Source: Theocolax elegans
Lineage: Eukaryota > Arthropoda > Insecta > Hymenoptera > Cerocephalidae
Direction of reading: 5' to 3'
Assembly: GCA_026168455.1 (NCBI GenBank)
Contig: JANSJX010000053.1
Span: 62,001 to 126,000, forward strand
Length of the DNA stretch: 64,000 bases
Positions 12,578 to 23,433 of the stretch are shown here, piece by piece. The position numbers and the translations under genes are program-made. Position 1 is the stretch's first letter; the number at the start of each line of letters is the position of its first letter. The notes under the pieces are model-generated. The model had not been told where the DNA came from. It ran no database searches and saw only the letters and a program-made list of their open reading frames with translations.

Positions 12578-15316
12578 ATGGCGGACGAGATAAGAGACCT
12601 CCGTAAGTCGGCAAATGCTAGAGGTATGTGACTCAGCGAGCGAAAGTGCGGGCTAGTTACATGTTAAATTCAGTTCGTTTGAAATTAAATTCAGTTAGTT
12701 TGAAGTTAAATTCAGTTAGTTTGAGATTAAATTCAATTAAAAATGCTCGATCCAGAGTTATGTTAGTTTGAAGCTAGTTTAAAATTTTGAGCGTTTGCGT
12801 GTCGTTCGAGTGCCGGGTTTTCGCAAAAAGTGCACGAAATTGGTTTTTGATTAGACGGTTCCGAGAAATCGGTAGACGCGAGGAAGCCAAGATGGCCGCC
12901 GGGCCTGAGCGGGAACGCCGGGTTTGCGCGGGAGCGCCAGGGAAGCGCGCCGTTTCTCGCCGTGTTGCTCGACCGCGCGGAGTGGGGGAAACTCGCGACT
13001 GGAGAGCATGCTCGTTCGACCGACGCGCGCGAACTATCGATCGATCGACATTCGCACCGCTTGATATTTGCAGTTGATACGTGGCGCGACCGAGTGAAAT
13101 GGACGCGCATGAAATTAGTTAGAACTAATAATGCACATGCGAAACCCGCACATCGTTTGATACGGATAAATGCTTCGAAATTGAAAGTTTGACAATGCGC
13201 ATTACTAGAAAGTCAATAAATGACTATACTAGCTAGACATACTGTACAGTTTCGAAAATTAGAATCAATTTAGAAAATATATTGAAGTTAGATATATGAA
13301 ATGATTGAATATTTTAAGTTGGATTTAACATGATTTTGATGTATAGACCAACGGACCTTGAAGCTGTTCTTGCTCACGCAAGACTTAAAGCTTCAATTGG
13401 CGGAGAACCACCCGGATGAAACATATGTCTTCGACATCCAGGAGGAAGGAGTGGTCTTCACCATGTCTGGCGGAAAACGTTATACAGTTGGTAAACATGA
13501 ATTTTTAAGCTAGAGTGGTAAGAGTAATTAGATAGTAGTTAGATACGAAATTAAAAATCATATATATATGTAGGTATTATACCTTGAAGCATGCAAAAAT
13601 CTCAGATTAAAGCTGGCTCATGGATTTTCTGTATAATGTGTTCTTATGCAGTCTGTTCATGATATTAAGTGAATGTGGAAAATCTGTGTGTTCTAGTGCT
13701 TCTGCATTCGCTTTTTGTTCATGTTCGGCTTGTGTTCGGTCAAATTTTGGACAACTATCTAAATTTCCCATTATATTTTCACAGGACGAGAGCAATTGAG
13801 TGACGAGATCATTCGTGTCGTCAGTGAAGAGTTAGAAAGGAAACGGCTGCTGCTAGAGGCGAGTGACGCCAACCAATCTCCTCTGAGCCAGTAGGAGGAT
13901 GATCTGGAGCAAGAAAGGGAAGGGAAAAATGATCCTGACCCACAGCTAGATTTTGAGCTAGAAAAGGAACCTGAGCTCGAGTCTGGGGATAAGCTAGATA
14001 AGTTAGAAACGAAAATGAAAGGTAACTCAACCCCAATGATAAAACAAATAGACTCGTGCGTTTATAATCTGAGTAGGTTCAAGAAAGAGAGAAGTCTCCT
14101 TGAGAATTCTCAGTTAGAATGTTACACAGCTGATAAGGGAGATTTAGTTAATAAAATTGGAATAAATAAAGATTGTAATTTTTCAGATTTGACCGGAATG
14201 CTAGAAAGATTAACAGCTAGAGTGGCGTCGCTAGAGGATAGAGTCCCGACTCTATATGAACTTGGTTTGAAGGACCAAAAGATATACCACGGCGACATAG
14301 TGACTAGGATAAGTCATATATATGATAGAATTGGTACGCTAGAAGGAAAATGGGCAAAATGGGAGGAATTTGAAGAAATCGAACCAACTAGAGAAAAGGT
14401 AGACAAATTATTAGTTTCTGAAACAGTTAGAAAAGAATTTGACAAACTAATTAGAAATAATATGCTAGAAAATAGATCAAGTAACTTAAAAGAAAAGAAT
14501 CAGATTGAAATTGTAAATAAAGATACGACAATTAGGCGCGAGTACAAATTAACAACTGGTTCAAGTTTAGAACAGTTCTTGGACTATCTGACGTCGGAAC
14601 TGCGCGTTTGTGATTTGCTTTACGTTATAGATCCTCGACAAAAAGCTAGAGACGGAATAGATGACAATACGTTGGAAAAAGAAAAATTCAAAGTTAGAGA
14701 CATAATTATAAACAGAATCGACCAATCGTATCATTCAAAACTCGCGCACATTCATAACCCAGTTGAATTGTTAGATAAAATTAAAAGTCTTAAAGCTAGT
14801 GAATCCAATGTGACATCCGGGTATTTGAGAAAACAATTGCATAATTTAAGATATCAACCTAATAAAGAAACTGCTTCGGTATTTTGGGATAAGTTCGACA
14901 AAATAGTTTGACAGTACAATAATTTGACAAATGTACCAAATTTAACGGAAACGGAAATTAGAGATGCATTTTACGATGCAATAGTAATAAACGTTCCCAA
15001 AGTTAGAGATGCTGAATTTTTCAATAAAAATACGCATCAGCGACCCCTTTCGGTTGAACAATTAAAAACCTATATTGTTGAACAGGAAGCAGCTAGAGGA
15101 AACAATTCGAAATCGGCAACTGCTCAACATGCTACGAGCAGTCAAAAGGAGGCATGCTACGTGTGTGGCATTAAAGGACATGCATACGAAGGACACGTTA
15201 GCACGACCTGCCCACATTCGGACAGACAGCTAGAAGAGATGGGAATCCAAGCTAGACCAAGGTATGTTAGACAGTTGTGTACTAAACGAGGGTCAATTCG
15301 AGGAGCTAGATTTTAA
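12578..15316 (+). pseudogene. gag: Copia gag, apparently spliced at the 5' end, with two in-frame stops
   Basis: The main frame runs from 14015 to 15316 with a TGA at 14909-14911. It ends with a nucleocapsid-like motif, CYVCGIKGH, whose last Cys is displaced (CX2CX4HX9C rather than X4C). Upstream of the ATG at 14015 the same frame is open back to 13785 except for a TAG at 13892-13894. There it meets a splice acceptor (CACAG) that joins in phase to an exon at 13347-13490 (donor GTAAAC), and that in turn to an ATG exon at 12578-12623 (donor GTATGT). All three joins are phase 1. Gag packages element RNA into particles. The splicing is inferred, not shown. Confidence 0.8.
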
Positions 15317-15579
15317 CGAATAAAAGACAAAGCCTCGGACTGGAACAAATAACAAAGAAACGACCTAGATTAGATTTGGCTAGAGGTAAGGGTCAGGATA
15401 AAGGGAATGCTAGAATCAACCGTGGGTTAACGAGAGGCAGAGGAAAAGCTACAGAAAAAGCACCAGTAAACAAAATTAAAGTAATCCCGGTGAGTGCAAT
15501 GGTCTTTTAACAACTAATAGTAGTTTGCATTATTCGACTCCTGAAGAGAACGAGATTCCACAAAATAATATATTAGTTT

Positions 15580-17060
15580 AATTCCTGGCCGATTCCGGTG
15601 CCACAGAACATATGTCAAATACAAAATTGATTTTTAAGAAGCTAGATAATAATAAAAAGATTGATATTAAATGTGCTAACAAAAATGATTACGCGATTAT
15701 AAAATCGGAGGGAGTAGGTCAAGTTAGTGGTATAACCTCACAAGATAGAACTCTAGAGTTAGAAAATGTGATTTGCGCCGAACAGCTATCAGAAAATCTT
15801 CTTTCTTTGAGGAAACTTGTCGATCAGGGTCTAGGCATATATCTAGATAACGAAAAGAGCAACGTATTTGATCCATTTACAAAAGAGTCGTTCATTACAG
15901 GAATTTATGAAAAACCTTATTGGATAATTGAGTTAGAAATAGATAGATCGAAAATTAAGAAATTAAACCAGCCAGAAAATGATAGTAAAGTCATCGCTTA
16001 CATAACAACGAGAAGCCAAGGCAGTAAAAGAAAGCTAGAAAAGGAAAATGCCAATGTTGACGATGAGGAAAGCGGAAGAGTAGATACGCTAGACATAGAT
16101 CGTGAAACTCCTCAGTCACAGTCTTCAAACTTTGAGAATACTATATACGATAGAAAGATCAGCCAAATAGATAATCTATTAACTGACGAAACAACAAAGT
16201 TAGATTGTAGTTTAGATACAATTTCAGAAAACAAAGCTATTTTATGGCATATTAGACTTGGTCACGCATCGCTAGAATATCTAAAACCATTTAAGAAACG
16301 GTTTCCGAATCAGAAAGATTTAAGTAATGTAAAGTTCGATAAATCAATACAAGATTGTGAAGTTTGTATCGTCTCGAAGTTTAATAAATTGCCATTTAAT
16401 AGTCAAAGACAAAGAGCAACCAGACCGTTACAAATTATACATGCTGATACAATGGGTCCAATCAGTCCAGCTACTCATCCAAAGGGATATCGGTTCATAT
16501 CCGTATTTATTGATGATTATGCTAGATTAGCGATGGCATATCCGATGAAAATTAAAAGTGAGACAGGAAACTGCTTAGAATTATTTGTTAGAAGCGCTAG
16601 AAATATCTTGGGCTCGGATGAAAAAGTATGTTATCTTAGGTGCGATCAAGGAACAGAATTTACCGGTGGATATACGCTAGAAATATTAAATAAATTAGGA
16701 GCTGAACTGCAATTAGCCCCTCCGGATACACCTGAACATAATGGTGATGCGGAAAGATTCAACCAGACGATTCAAAAGAAAGTTAGAACTTTAATTTACG
16801 ATACGCGATTGCCCGAAAATATGTGGGATCTTGCTTTAGGCACGGCGGTATACGTGTATAATAGAACGCCGCACAAATCGAACAATATGGAAATACCACT
16901 AGAAAAATTCTGCCCCAATTACAAGATAGACGTAGAAAGATTTAAAAGATTTGGTTCAATAGCTTATATGAAAATACAAAGAAAGGTTGGAACGAAGTTC
17001 GATCAGCTAGGAAAACGAAAAGTTATGATAGGATATACTAATACGGGTTATTACTTTTGA
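15580..17060 (+). pseudogene. pol: Copia protease and integrase region
   Basis: The protease active site is DSGATEHM at 15591 onward (Asp-Ser-Gly), just after an in-frame TAA. The GAG-pre-integrase zinc motif follows (HIRLGH ... CEVC, from about 16248). The integrase core has its three acids: Asp in HADTMGP, Asp in CDQGTEF and Glu in HNGDAERFN. These cut polyprotein and insert cDNA respectively. The frame ends at 17060 with a shift into the following frame within a GYTNTGY segment that normally continues into the integrase tail. The long linker between protease and zinc motif is Lys/Glu-rich. Confidence 0.92.
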
Positions 17061-18004
17061 AACCGGAAGAAGGTAAATTCTATGAAAGTAGAAATGTTAG
17101 ATTTTGTGAAAAACTGGTATTCGGAGATAAGTACAACAAAGCTAGTATTAAAGACTGGGCTAAATCGGCAGAGGAAATAAATAAAGAAAGTTGGTTTTTA
17201 GAATTTGAAAAGGAAAAAGAAATTTTAGAAACGGAGGGAGTAAAACGCAAAAGAGGTCGTCCTAGGAAAATTGTCGAAACTATAAATCTAGAAGGAGAAT
17301 TAGAAACGGTTAAAGCAACCGAAACAACGCAACAGATAGAATCAAATATCAATATGTTAGAATTAGAAAATTGTCAATCTCTATTAGCTATCATAAGAAA
17401 AGAGCCAACTTCGTATAAAGAAGCTATGTCAGCAAACGATAAGTTAGAATGGAAAATAGCAATTGATAGTGAGCTAGAATCGATGAAAAATAATAATGTT
17501 TGGACTTTAGTAGATCGACCAAAGTATTCGATAGATGGAAGCAAAGCAAATATAATTGACTCCAAATGGGTTCTAAAAAGGAAAATGCTAGAAGGGAATG
17601 AATGTAAATATAAAGCTAGATTAGTTATTCGCAGATTTAAGGATAAGAATAATTATGATCTAAACGAGACATATGCACCAGTTTCGCGATTGCAGATTAT
17701 TAGATCACCCTTTGCAATTATTAATAAGCTAGATTTAAACGTTTGTCAGCTAGATGTAAAGACAGCATTTTTAAATGGGACAATTGATAACGAAATTTAC
17801 ATGGAGATACCAGAAGGTATAGAATGTTCCGCAATTGATAGAAAAGTTAAAGTTTGTAAAATCAATAAAGCCCTGTATGGACTGAAGATAAGTCCCAAAC
17901 GATGGAATGAAAAGTTTACAGATGTGGCAATAAAGTTAGGATTAAAATCGCACGAAAGGGAACCATGTCTGTTTACTTGGAGAATCAAGCAAATATATAA
18001 TTGA
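17057..18004 (+). pseudogene. pol: Copia integrase tail and N-terminal RT, first copy of duplicated segment
   Basis: It opens with the integrase tail (ESRNVRF) and a basic patch KRKRGRPRK, which looks like a nuclear localisation or AT-hook motif. The RVT_2 reverse transcriptase start follows (EWKIAIDSELESM, SKWVLKRK, KARLV, then QLDVKTAFLNG with the first catalytic Asp). The frame is cut at 18004 because the last 445 bases are repeated directly behind it out of frame. Confidence 0.9.
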
Positions 18005-18428
18005 CTCCAAATGGGTTCTAAAAAGGAAAATGCTAGAAGGGAATGAATGTAAATATAAAGCTAGATTAGTTATTCGCAGATTTAAGGATAAGAATAATTA
18101 TGATCTAAACGAGACATATGCACCAGTTTCGCGATTGCAGATTATTAGATCACCCTTTGCAATTATTAATAAGCTAGATTTAAACGTTTGTCAGCTAGAT
18201 GTAAAGACAGCATTTTTAAATGGGACAATTGATAACGAAATTTACATGGAGATACCAGAAGGTATAGAATGTTCCGCAATTGATAGAAAAGTTAAAGTTT
18301 GTAAAATCAATAAAGCCCTGTATGGACTGAAGATAAGTCCCAAACGATGGAATGAAAAGTTTACAGATGTGGCAATAAAGTTAGGATTAAAATCGCACGA
18401 AAGGGAACCATGTCTGTTTACTTGGAGA
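17551..18428 (+). repeat. Tandem duplication of 445 bp inside RT
   Basis: The segment starting TATAATTGACTCC at 17551 recurs at 17996. The copies (17551-17983 and 17996-18428) look identical by eye, both as DNA and in the peptides between MLEGNECK and CLFTWR. The period is 445, not a multiple of three, so the duplication shifts the frame. The copies share a short AAGCAAATA-like match at the junction, which fits replication slippage, template switching or an assembly error. Confidence 0.9.
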
Positions 18429-19184
18429 AATGAAAATAAATTATTAATCTTAATAATATATGTTGATGACACGTTGATAGCTAGTAATGACTCGATGAAG
18501 TTAGAAGAGATTAAAACAAAACTTCAGTTGGAATTTGAAATGACAGATTTAGGAGAACCGAAAACATTTTTAGGTATTGAGATAGTCCGAGATAGAAAGA
18601 ACAAAGTAACGATATTAAAGCTAGAAAACTATATAGAGAAAATGTTACAAAGATTCGGTTACAGTGAAATGCACCCTCAGAGAACTCCTATGGTTACTAA
18701 TCAAGTCGCGAATCAAGCTAGAAGAGATAGAGAAGAAAGTGATGAAAAGGCTAGTCTAGAGTCAACTATCAATAAGGGAAATTCGCCATATAGGGAAATA
18801 GTTGGAACTTTATTATACCTAGCTAACACAGTTAGACCAGACATTTCATACGCGGTAAATGTATTGAGTCGACATCAAATAAATCCGACTGATGATGAAT
18901 GGAAAATGGTAAAACGATTATGTAGATATTTAAAATATACTAAGAGTTTAGGTTTAAAGTTCGAAGGGAAGCTAAACAATTTACAAGCTTATTCGGATGC
19001 TAGTTTCGCTGATTGTAGAGGTAGCCTAACTACCTGTGGATATGTGATAAAGTTATTCGGTGATACTATATCCTGCAGAACATACAAACAAGCGTACGTC
19101 TCCCTATCAACATGTCAAGCAGAGTATGTGGCCATGAGTGAAGCGTGCCAAGAGATAGTATCTCTACAATGCTCGATCTATTGA
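18030..19184 (+). pseudogene. pol: Copia RT (second copy) and RNase H
   Basis: The frame repeats the RT N-terminal part and continues through the catalytic YVDD (IIYVDDTLIAS, about 18460). Next come the connection (PYREIVGTLLYLANTVRPDI) and RNase H (AYSDASFADC, LSTCQAEYVAMSEA). A TGA at 19182-19184 interrupts RNase H; the same frame continues to 19451. Confidence 0.92.
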
Positions 19185-19451
19185 ATGTTAGAAAACTCGT
19201 TTGCGCCCGTGACTCTATGGTGTGATAATATGGCTGCCATACAAAGCACAAAAGTTAGTTGTAGCAATAAACTCAGACATATGACAGAGGTTAGAGAGCA
19301 CTATGTTAGAGAATGCGTTGACAGGAACCTAATTGAAATTAAATGGATAGCTTCAAAGGAGCAAATAGCGGATATATTCACAAAGCCACTGGCTCATGAT
19401 TTGCATGTTAAATTAGCTAGAGAAATTCTGAATTGTTATTTAGAAAATTAA
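19185..19451 (+). pseudogene. pol: Copia RNase H C-terminal part
   Basis: It is in the same frame as the preceding segment and contains LWCDNMAAIQ (RNase H acidic residue), RHMTEVREHYVRE and IADIFTKPL, the standard end of copia pol. The ORF stops at 19451, about 135 bases before the 3' LTR. Confidence 0.9.
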
Positions 19452-19577
19452 TTGATTGATGTTTCGTTACAGAAAATAAAAGCTAGATGGAGCAGATAAG
19501 TTGGAGCTAGATATAGCTGGATAAGAAGTTAGAAGTTCAACTTAGAAATTGCAGCTAGAAGAGATCAAGACAACCAC

Positions 19578-19586
19578 GGGAGGGAG
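19578..19586 (+). other. Polypurine tract
   Basis: GGGAGGGAG directly before the 3' LTR start, in the position of the plus-strand primer. Confidence 0.8.
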
Positions 19587-19878
19587 TGTTGGAAATAAGA
19601 CGTGATAGTCTCTCTCTCTCTCTCTCTCTCTATCGTTACCGACTGAGTAACGAGGAGTGGGGAGGACCCCGGAGGAAGCGACGCAAGCGGCGGCGCAGTG
19701 ATCGGTTTCTCCCGCTACTGCACTCGAGCCACGGATCCCGACACGGTCGGATGTACCAAGGCCTCCCCCAGTGTACATACGTTTTAATATATACAGAATA
19801 AAGTAGTTTATCTTCTATAATATAAACGGTGAGTTTATCATTGAAGCCAAGCCCTTCCTCTCCTGTTTTATTCCAACA
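19587..19878 (+). repeat. Copia 3' LTR
   Basis: About 292 bases, TGTTGG...CCAACA, followed by the ATTAA duplication. Its CT tract is shorter than in the 5' LTR, and it differs at sites such as aaggcctcccc against aaggattcccc. Confidence 0.93.
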
Positions 19879-20245
19879 ATTAATACCAACGATATCTTAG
19901 AAACCACTTCATCGAATAAACTGACATTTTAACAATAATGATTTTAATTCAATTGAATGAAACAGAATTTTGTAATTAAATTCGAAATGTTAATGTTAAT
20001 TATTATATTAAAAAACTAATTATTTAGCTGTTTATTAAACAATTTTTTAATTTTTCTGAATAACTTGACAAGTATAATTTTTTTTACTATATTATAACAC
20101 AGTCTATTTCATTTAAGTGGATTAATAATGTTGAAAAGTTACTGTTAAAATATTAGTCTATTCGATGAAATTGTTCCTGTGACATCATATCTATTATGGA
20201 AAAAAAACTCAGGGTATAGAGTCTCTTATAATTAATTAAAATAGT

Positions 20246-20383
20246 ACCCTAGTAGAAATCTGACAATAAATGTAATAATTTTAAGTCAGAAAATGGCCAA
20301 TTATCATAAAATACCCAATAAATGCCCAAATAATCGTAACATTAGAGTTTTTTTAACCTTAAATGTTACATTTTTACTAGGGT
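20246..20383. mobile_element. Short MITE-like unit, ACCCTAGTA termini, present in both foldback arms
   Basis: ACCCTAGTAGAAATCTGACA at the left and a TTTTTACTAGGGT end at the right bound a 138-bp unit. The mirror copy is at about 21395-21535. Either the element was in the arm before the arms were duplicated, or it defines the inner arm end. Confidence 0.4.
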
Positions 20384-20818
20384 TCATGTGTAATAAGTAG
20401 AGTCAACATAAGCATAAAAAAATAGAATTAATATGAAAAATTATTATTTATTAACTCCGAAAAAATATGAATTAAACGCTAATAATTTATTATAAGCTAA
20501 CAAACAGTATTGGTATAGCTCTTTATTTTGCTTAAAAATAATTAAAATTTACATACCTAGTAAAAAACCGTTCTGGCACTGATACTTTTACCTTATGTAA
20601 TACAAAAAGTTGACCTATTTTGAGGTATTTTAAGATATACTTCCAATATGGTGAAAATTGGAAAAAAGGAAAAAACATGCATAACTCTGATACAAATTAA
20701 TATTTTGAAATAAAATTCTTGCAGATTATGGATTATATTTTTAGTTTATCTAAAAAACATGAGCCATTTTAAAATTTATGTACACTCGTCGTGAAATCAC
20801 CAATATCTATTTAATTAA

Positions 20819-21239
20819 CCCATTAAGTCCCAACCGACCATTTCACAGTCGATTTGTTTTTCGCTTAGAAAAAATAGAGAATAGACTAGAATAAAAAAGG
20901 AAATGACTGTTTCTTATGTAAAATTACCTGCTCTATCTGAATTCAGCATCAGATTTTTGATATTTTCCACGGAAAATTCTATATAGCCGCTCAAAGTAAA
21001 AAAAAAATTCCATTTTTTGAAAATCGACTGTGGGCCTTTATTTTCTAATTTTGACGACAAAATCAAATGTACATAGTGAAACGACCATTTGAAAAAAATG
21101 AAAATCTGATGCTGAATTCAGATAGAGAAGGTAATTTTACATAAGAAACAGTCATTTCCTTTTTTATTCTAGTCTATTCTCTATTTTTTCTAAGCGAAAA
21201 ACAAATCGACTGTGAAATGGTCGGTTGGGACTTAATGGG
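20819..21239. mobile_element. piggyBac-type MITE, TTAA-flanked
   Basis: TTAA at 20815-20818 and 21240-21243 flanks a 421-bp palindromic element with ends CCCATTAAGTCCCA and complement. The first 14 bases equal those of the autonomous piggyBac at 42132-45859, so that transposase could in principle act on it. The arms are about 140 bases and include CGACTGTGAAATGGTCGG on the right. The right TTAA leads into GGGAATAAGCCTGGGTTAA, close to the end of the element at 51229. Confidence 0.85.
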
Positions 21240-22282
21240 TTAAGGGAATAAGCCTGGGTTAAAATTGAAAAACAATTCAATATTATTAACTAACAATTGT
21301 TTTCATAACAAGTGAAAGCATTACTTAATTTTTTAAGCCAAATTACTTATTATTAACTTTTAATTTCATTTTTTTGGTCAATTTATATGTAGCATAACCC
21401 TAGTAAAAATGTAACATTTAAGGTTAAAAATACTCTAATGTTGCGATTAATTGGGCATTTATTGGGTATTTTATGATAATTGGCCATTTTCTGACTTAAA
21501 ATTGTTACATTTATTGTCAGATTTCTACTAGGGTACTATTTTAATTAATTATAAGAGACTCTATACCCTGAGTTTTTTTTCCATAACAGATATGATATCC
21601 CAGGAACAATTTCATCGAATAGACTAATATTTTAACAGTAACTTTTCAACATTTTTAATCCACATAAATGAAATAGACTGTGTTATAATATAGTAAAAAA
21701 AATTATACTTGTCAAGTTATTCAGAAAAATTAAAAAATTGTTTAATAAACAGCTAAATAATTAGTTTTTTAATATAATAATTAACATTAACATTTCGAAT
21801 TTAATTACAAAATTCTGTTTTATTCAATTGGATTAAAATCATTATTGTTAAAATGTCAGTTTATTCGATGAAGTGGTTTCTAAGATATCCTTGGTATTAA
21901 TTTATTAAATAAATTAATTATTTAAAATGCGTAAAGCAATTAAATAATTAAATAATGAAATAATAAGGCTTGACATTTCCTTATCGGCCATATTTTAATC
22001 TCCCGATTCTCTTAATTTTCTCGCATATTAACGTGTTGAATAACAAATGAATCAACCAATATGCTTCCCCTCTCCGGGCGCTCCCTCCACGCACCGCTTT
22101 CGGTCTCTCTGCACCGCCCATCGCCGACTGGCGTGCTCTGATTGTCTCGAATTAATAAGGTTTAATTAATAATATCTTAAAAAATAAGCTTCAAATCGAA
22201 ATTTGTCAGATAGAAAAGTTGTTTAGAATTTCGTGCGTTATATGTGTGCGAAATTAACGGAATGAATTTTAGAACACCCTGT

Positions 22283-22307
22283 ATATATAGATAGAAAGAT
22301 AGATAGT

Positions 22308-22361
<54 letters not shown>

Positions 22362-22376
22362 TACACACACACATTG
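22283..22376. repeat. (GATA)n and CA microsatellite
   Basis: A long GATA run then a short CA run directly follow the right end of the large foldback. Confidence 0.9.
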
Positions 22377-22538
22377 GTTACGCTAAATCGACTAGTTTAT
22401 TATAAACCTATATATATAAACTGGCACCTATGCGCGCATTCCCTTCTCCTGCTTTTTCAGAATTGTGCTCAGTGTCCGATTGTGCTGACAATTCTCATCT
22501 CGTAAGAATTTGTCGGCATAAGTACCGATTCATCAATT

Positions 22539-22570
<32 letters not shown>

Positions 22571-22631
22571 TGTATGTATGTATACTGAGCACAATATTGA
22601 TATATATATGTATATGTATATGTATATATAG

Positions 22632-22681
<50 letters not shown>

Positions 22682-22792
22682 TGGTTGCGCAAAATCGACT
22701 AGTTTATTATAAACCTATATATATAAACTAACATCTACGCGCGCATTCCCTTCTCCTGCTTTTTTAGAATTGTGCTCAGTGTCCGATTGTGC
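22374..22792. repeat. Direct repeat of about 110 bp, 307 bp apart, with microsatellites between
   Basis: Copy 1 (22374-22484) and copy 2 (22681-22792) both run from TTGGTTnCGC through CGACTAGTTTATTATAAACC to CAGTGTCCGATTGTG. Between them lie (TATG)n at 22541-22584 and (CA)n at 22633-22679. Both copies start at the end of a CA run, so the microsatellite was probably part of the duplicated unit. Confidence 0.75.
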
Positions 22793-23023
22793 ACAGTGTG
22801 GTAGTTCCCATTCAACTTTAGAAATACCATACAGTACCGCTTGTTTCTGAGATATGGAAAGCAAATTATTATGAGAAACTTTTTGTAAAGTATTGAGTGA
22901 AAAAGTGCATTGGTTTACCCACTGATCTACAATTTCAGGCTTAAATGTTGTTGAAGATATCAAATTTTCAGCTTCCTCCAAGTAACGTACATTACCTAGA
23001 CAATCTACTAAAATATTTTCCAT
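22715..23023 (-). CDS. Unassigned ORF, weakly like a Tctex-type dynein light chain N-terminus
   Basis: The 102-codon minus frame starts AAAATGGAA, a reasonable start context. Residues 28-52 (TTFKPEIVDQWVNQCTFSLN then TLQK) have the spacing of the Tctex1 helix (T-Y-x5-V-x-QW-x9-L-x2-L-x-K). The core that should follow is missing, and the last 25 residues run into the direct repeat at 22681-22792. It may be a first exon (possible donor AAA|GTTTCT near the TLQK codons), a pseudogene fragment or chance. The resemblance is by eye only. Confidence 0.25.
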   Translation of the reverse strand: MENILVDCLGNVRYLEEAENLISSTTFKPEIVDQWVNQCTFSLNTLQKVSHNNLLSISQKQAVLYGISKVEWELPHCAQSDTEHNSKKAGEGNARVDVSLYI

Positions 23024-23159
23024 TTTAGAGACGATGTGAAGCTCAAACTATTGAAAACAGAATGAAACCTCATTGTAGATACGTCTCGTTATATACTCTT
23101 TATAAAAGAAATGGTGGGGGAAATATTGTGTGTAAAATGTTAAATAAAGATTTATATGT

Positions 23160-23400
23160 GAGATAGCATGTACATGGAGAAAAAACTATGTATGCAGTTC
23201 ACATTCCCCGCGCTTTCGCTAGCGAGAGAGAGGACCTGTATTGCAATGCGTCATCGCTCGAGTACGGAGAGAGACGCTCGCGTGGGGGAAGATGCCAAGC
23301 TTCGTCTGCCGCACCACCTCGAGTGACGCGCCACCGCTCGAGTGGGAGGGTAGTTGACGCATCCGCAAAAGGAAAAAAAAGATGTAGTATTTTATGTAAT
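23160..23400. other. CpG-rich non-coding segment
   Basis: Repeated CTCGAGT motifs and many CG pairs occur between AT-rich DNA and the TG microsatellite. No domain is found in the 117-codon frame that crosses it. It may be promoter-like. Confidence 0.3.
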
Positions 23401-23402
23401 TG

Positions 23403-23416
<14 letters not shown>

Positions 23417-23433
<17 letters not shown>

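Larger units (their letters stand above)
11998..19878 (+). mobile_element. Ty1/copia LTR retrotransposon, full length but inactive
   Basis: It is bounded by two LTRs that begin TGTTGG and end CCAACA, with an ATTAA target duplication at 11993-11997 and 19879-19883. Behind the 5' LTR is a primer site complementary to the anticodon region of initiator tRNA-Met; a purine tract precedes the 3' LTR. The domain order gag, protease, integrase, RT, RNase H is that of the copia group (Pseudoviridae). It carries several in-frame stops, one frameshift and a 445-bp tandem duplication in RT, so it cannot make its proteins. The LTRs differ at several sites and in CT-repeat length, so the insertion is not recent. 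Confidence 0.95.
11612..22282. mobile_element. Large foldback element, ACAGGGTG termini, with nested insertions
   Basis: The termini are ACAGGGTGTTCTAAAATTC and its complement at 22264-22282. The left arm is 11612-11992 plus 19879-20383, split by copia; the right arm is about 21395-22282. Removing copia restores continuous pairing across the insertion point, which dates copia after the arms formed. Each arm carries a GC-richer block with a CCAATCAGAG motif about 140 bases from the end on the left. The middle kilobase holds a TTAA-flanked MITE. No transposase frame remains. The element class is not certain. Confidence 0.7.

Noticed and set aside
12763..13192. Overlapping frames of 76-115 codons on both strands
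   Set aside because: They fall in the CpG-rich first putative intron of copia; no domain and mutual overlap.
22282..22700. Possible CRISPR-like spaced repeats
   Set aside because: The repeats are GATA, TATG and CA microsatellites without unique spacers of constant length, in a eukaryotic context.
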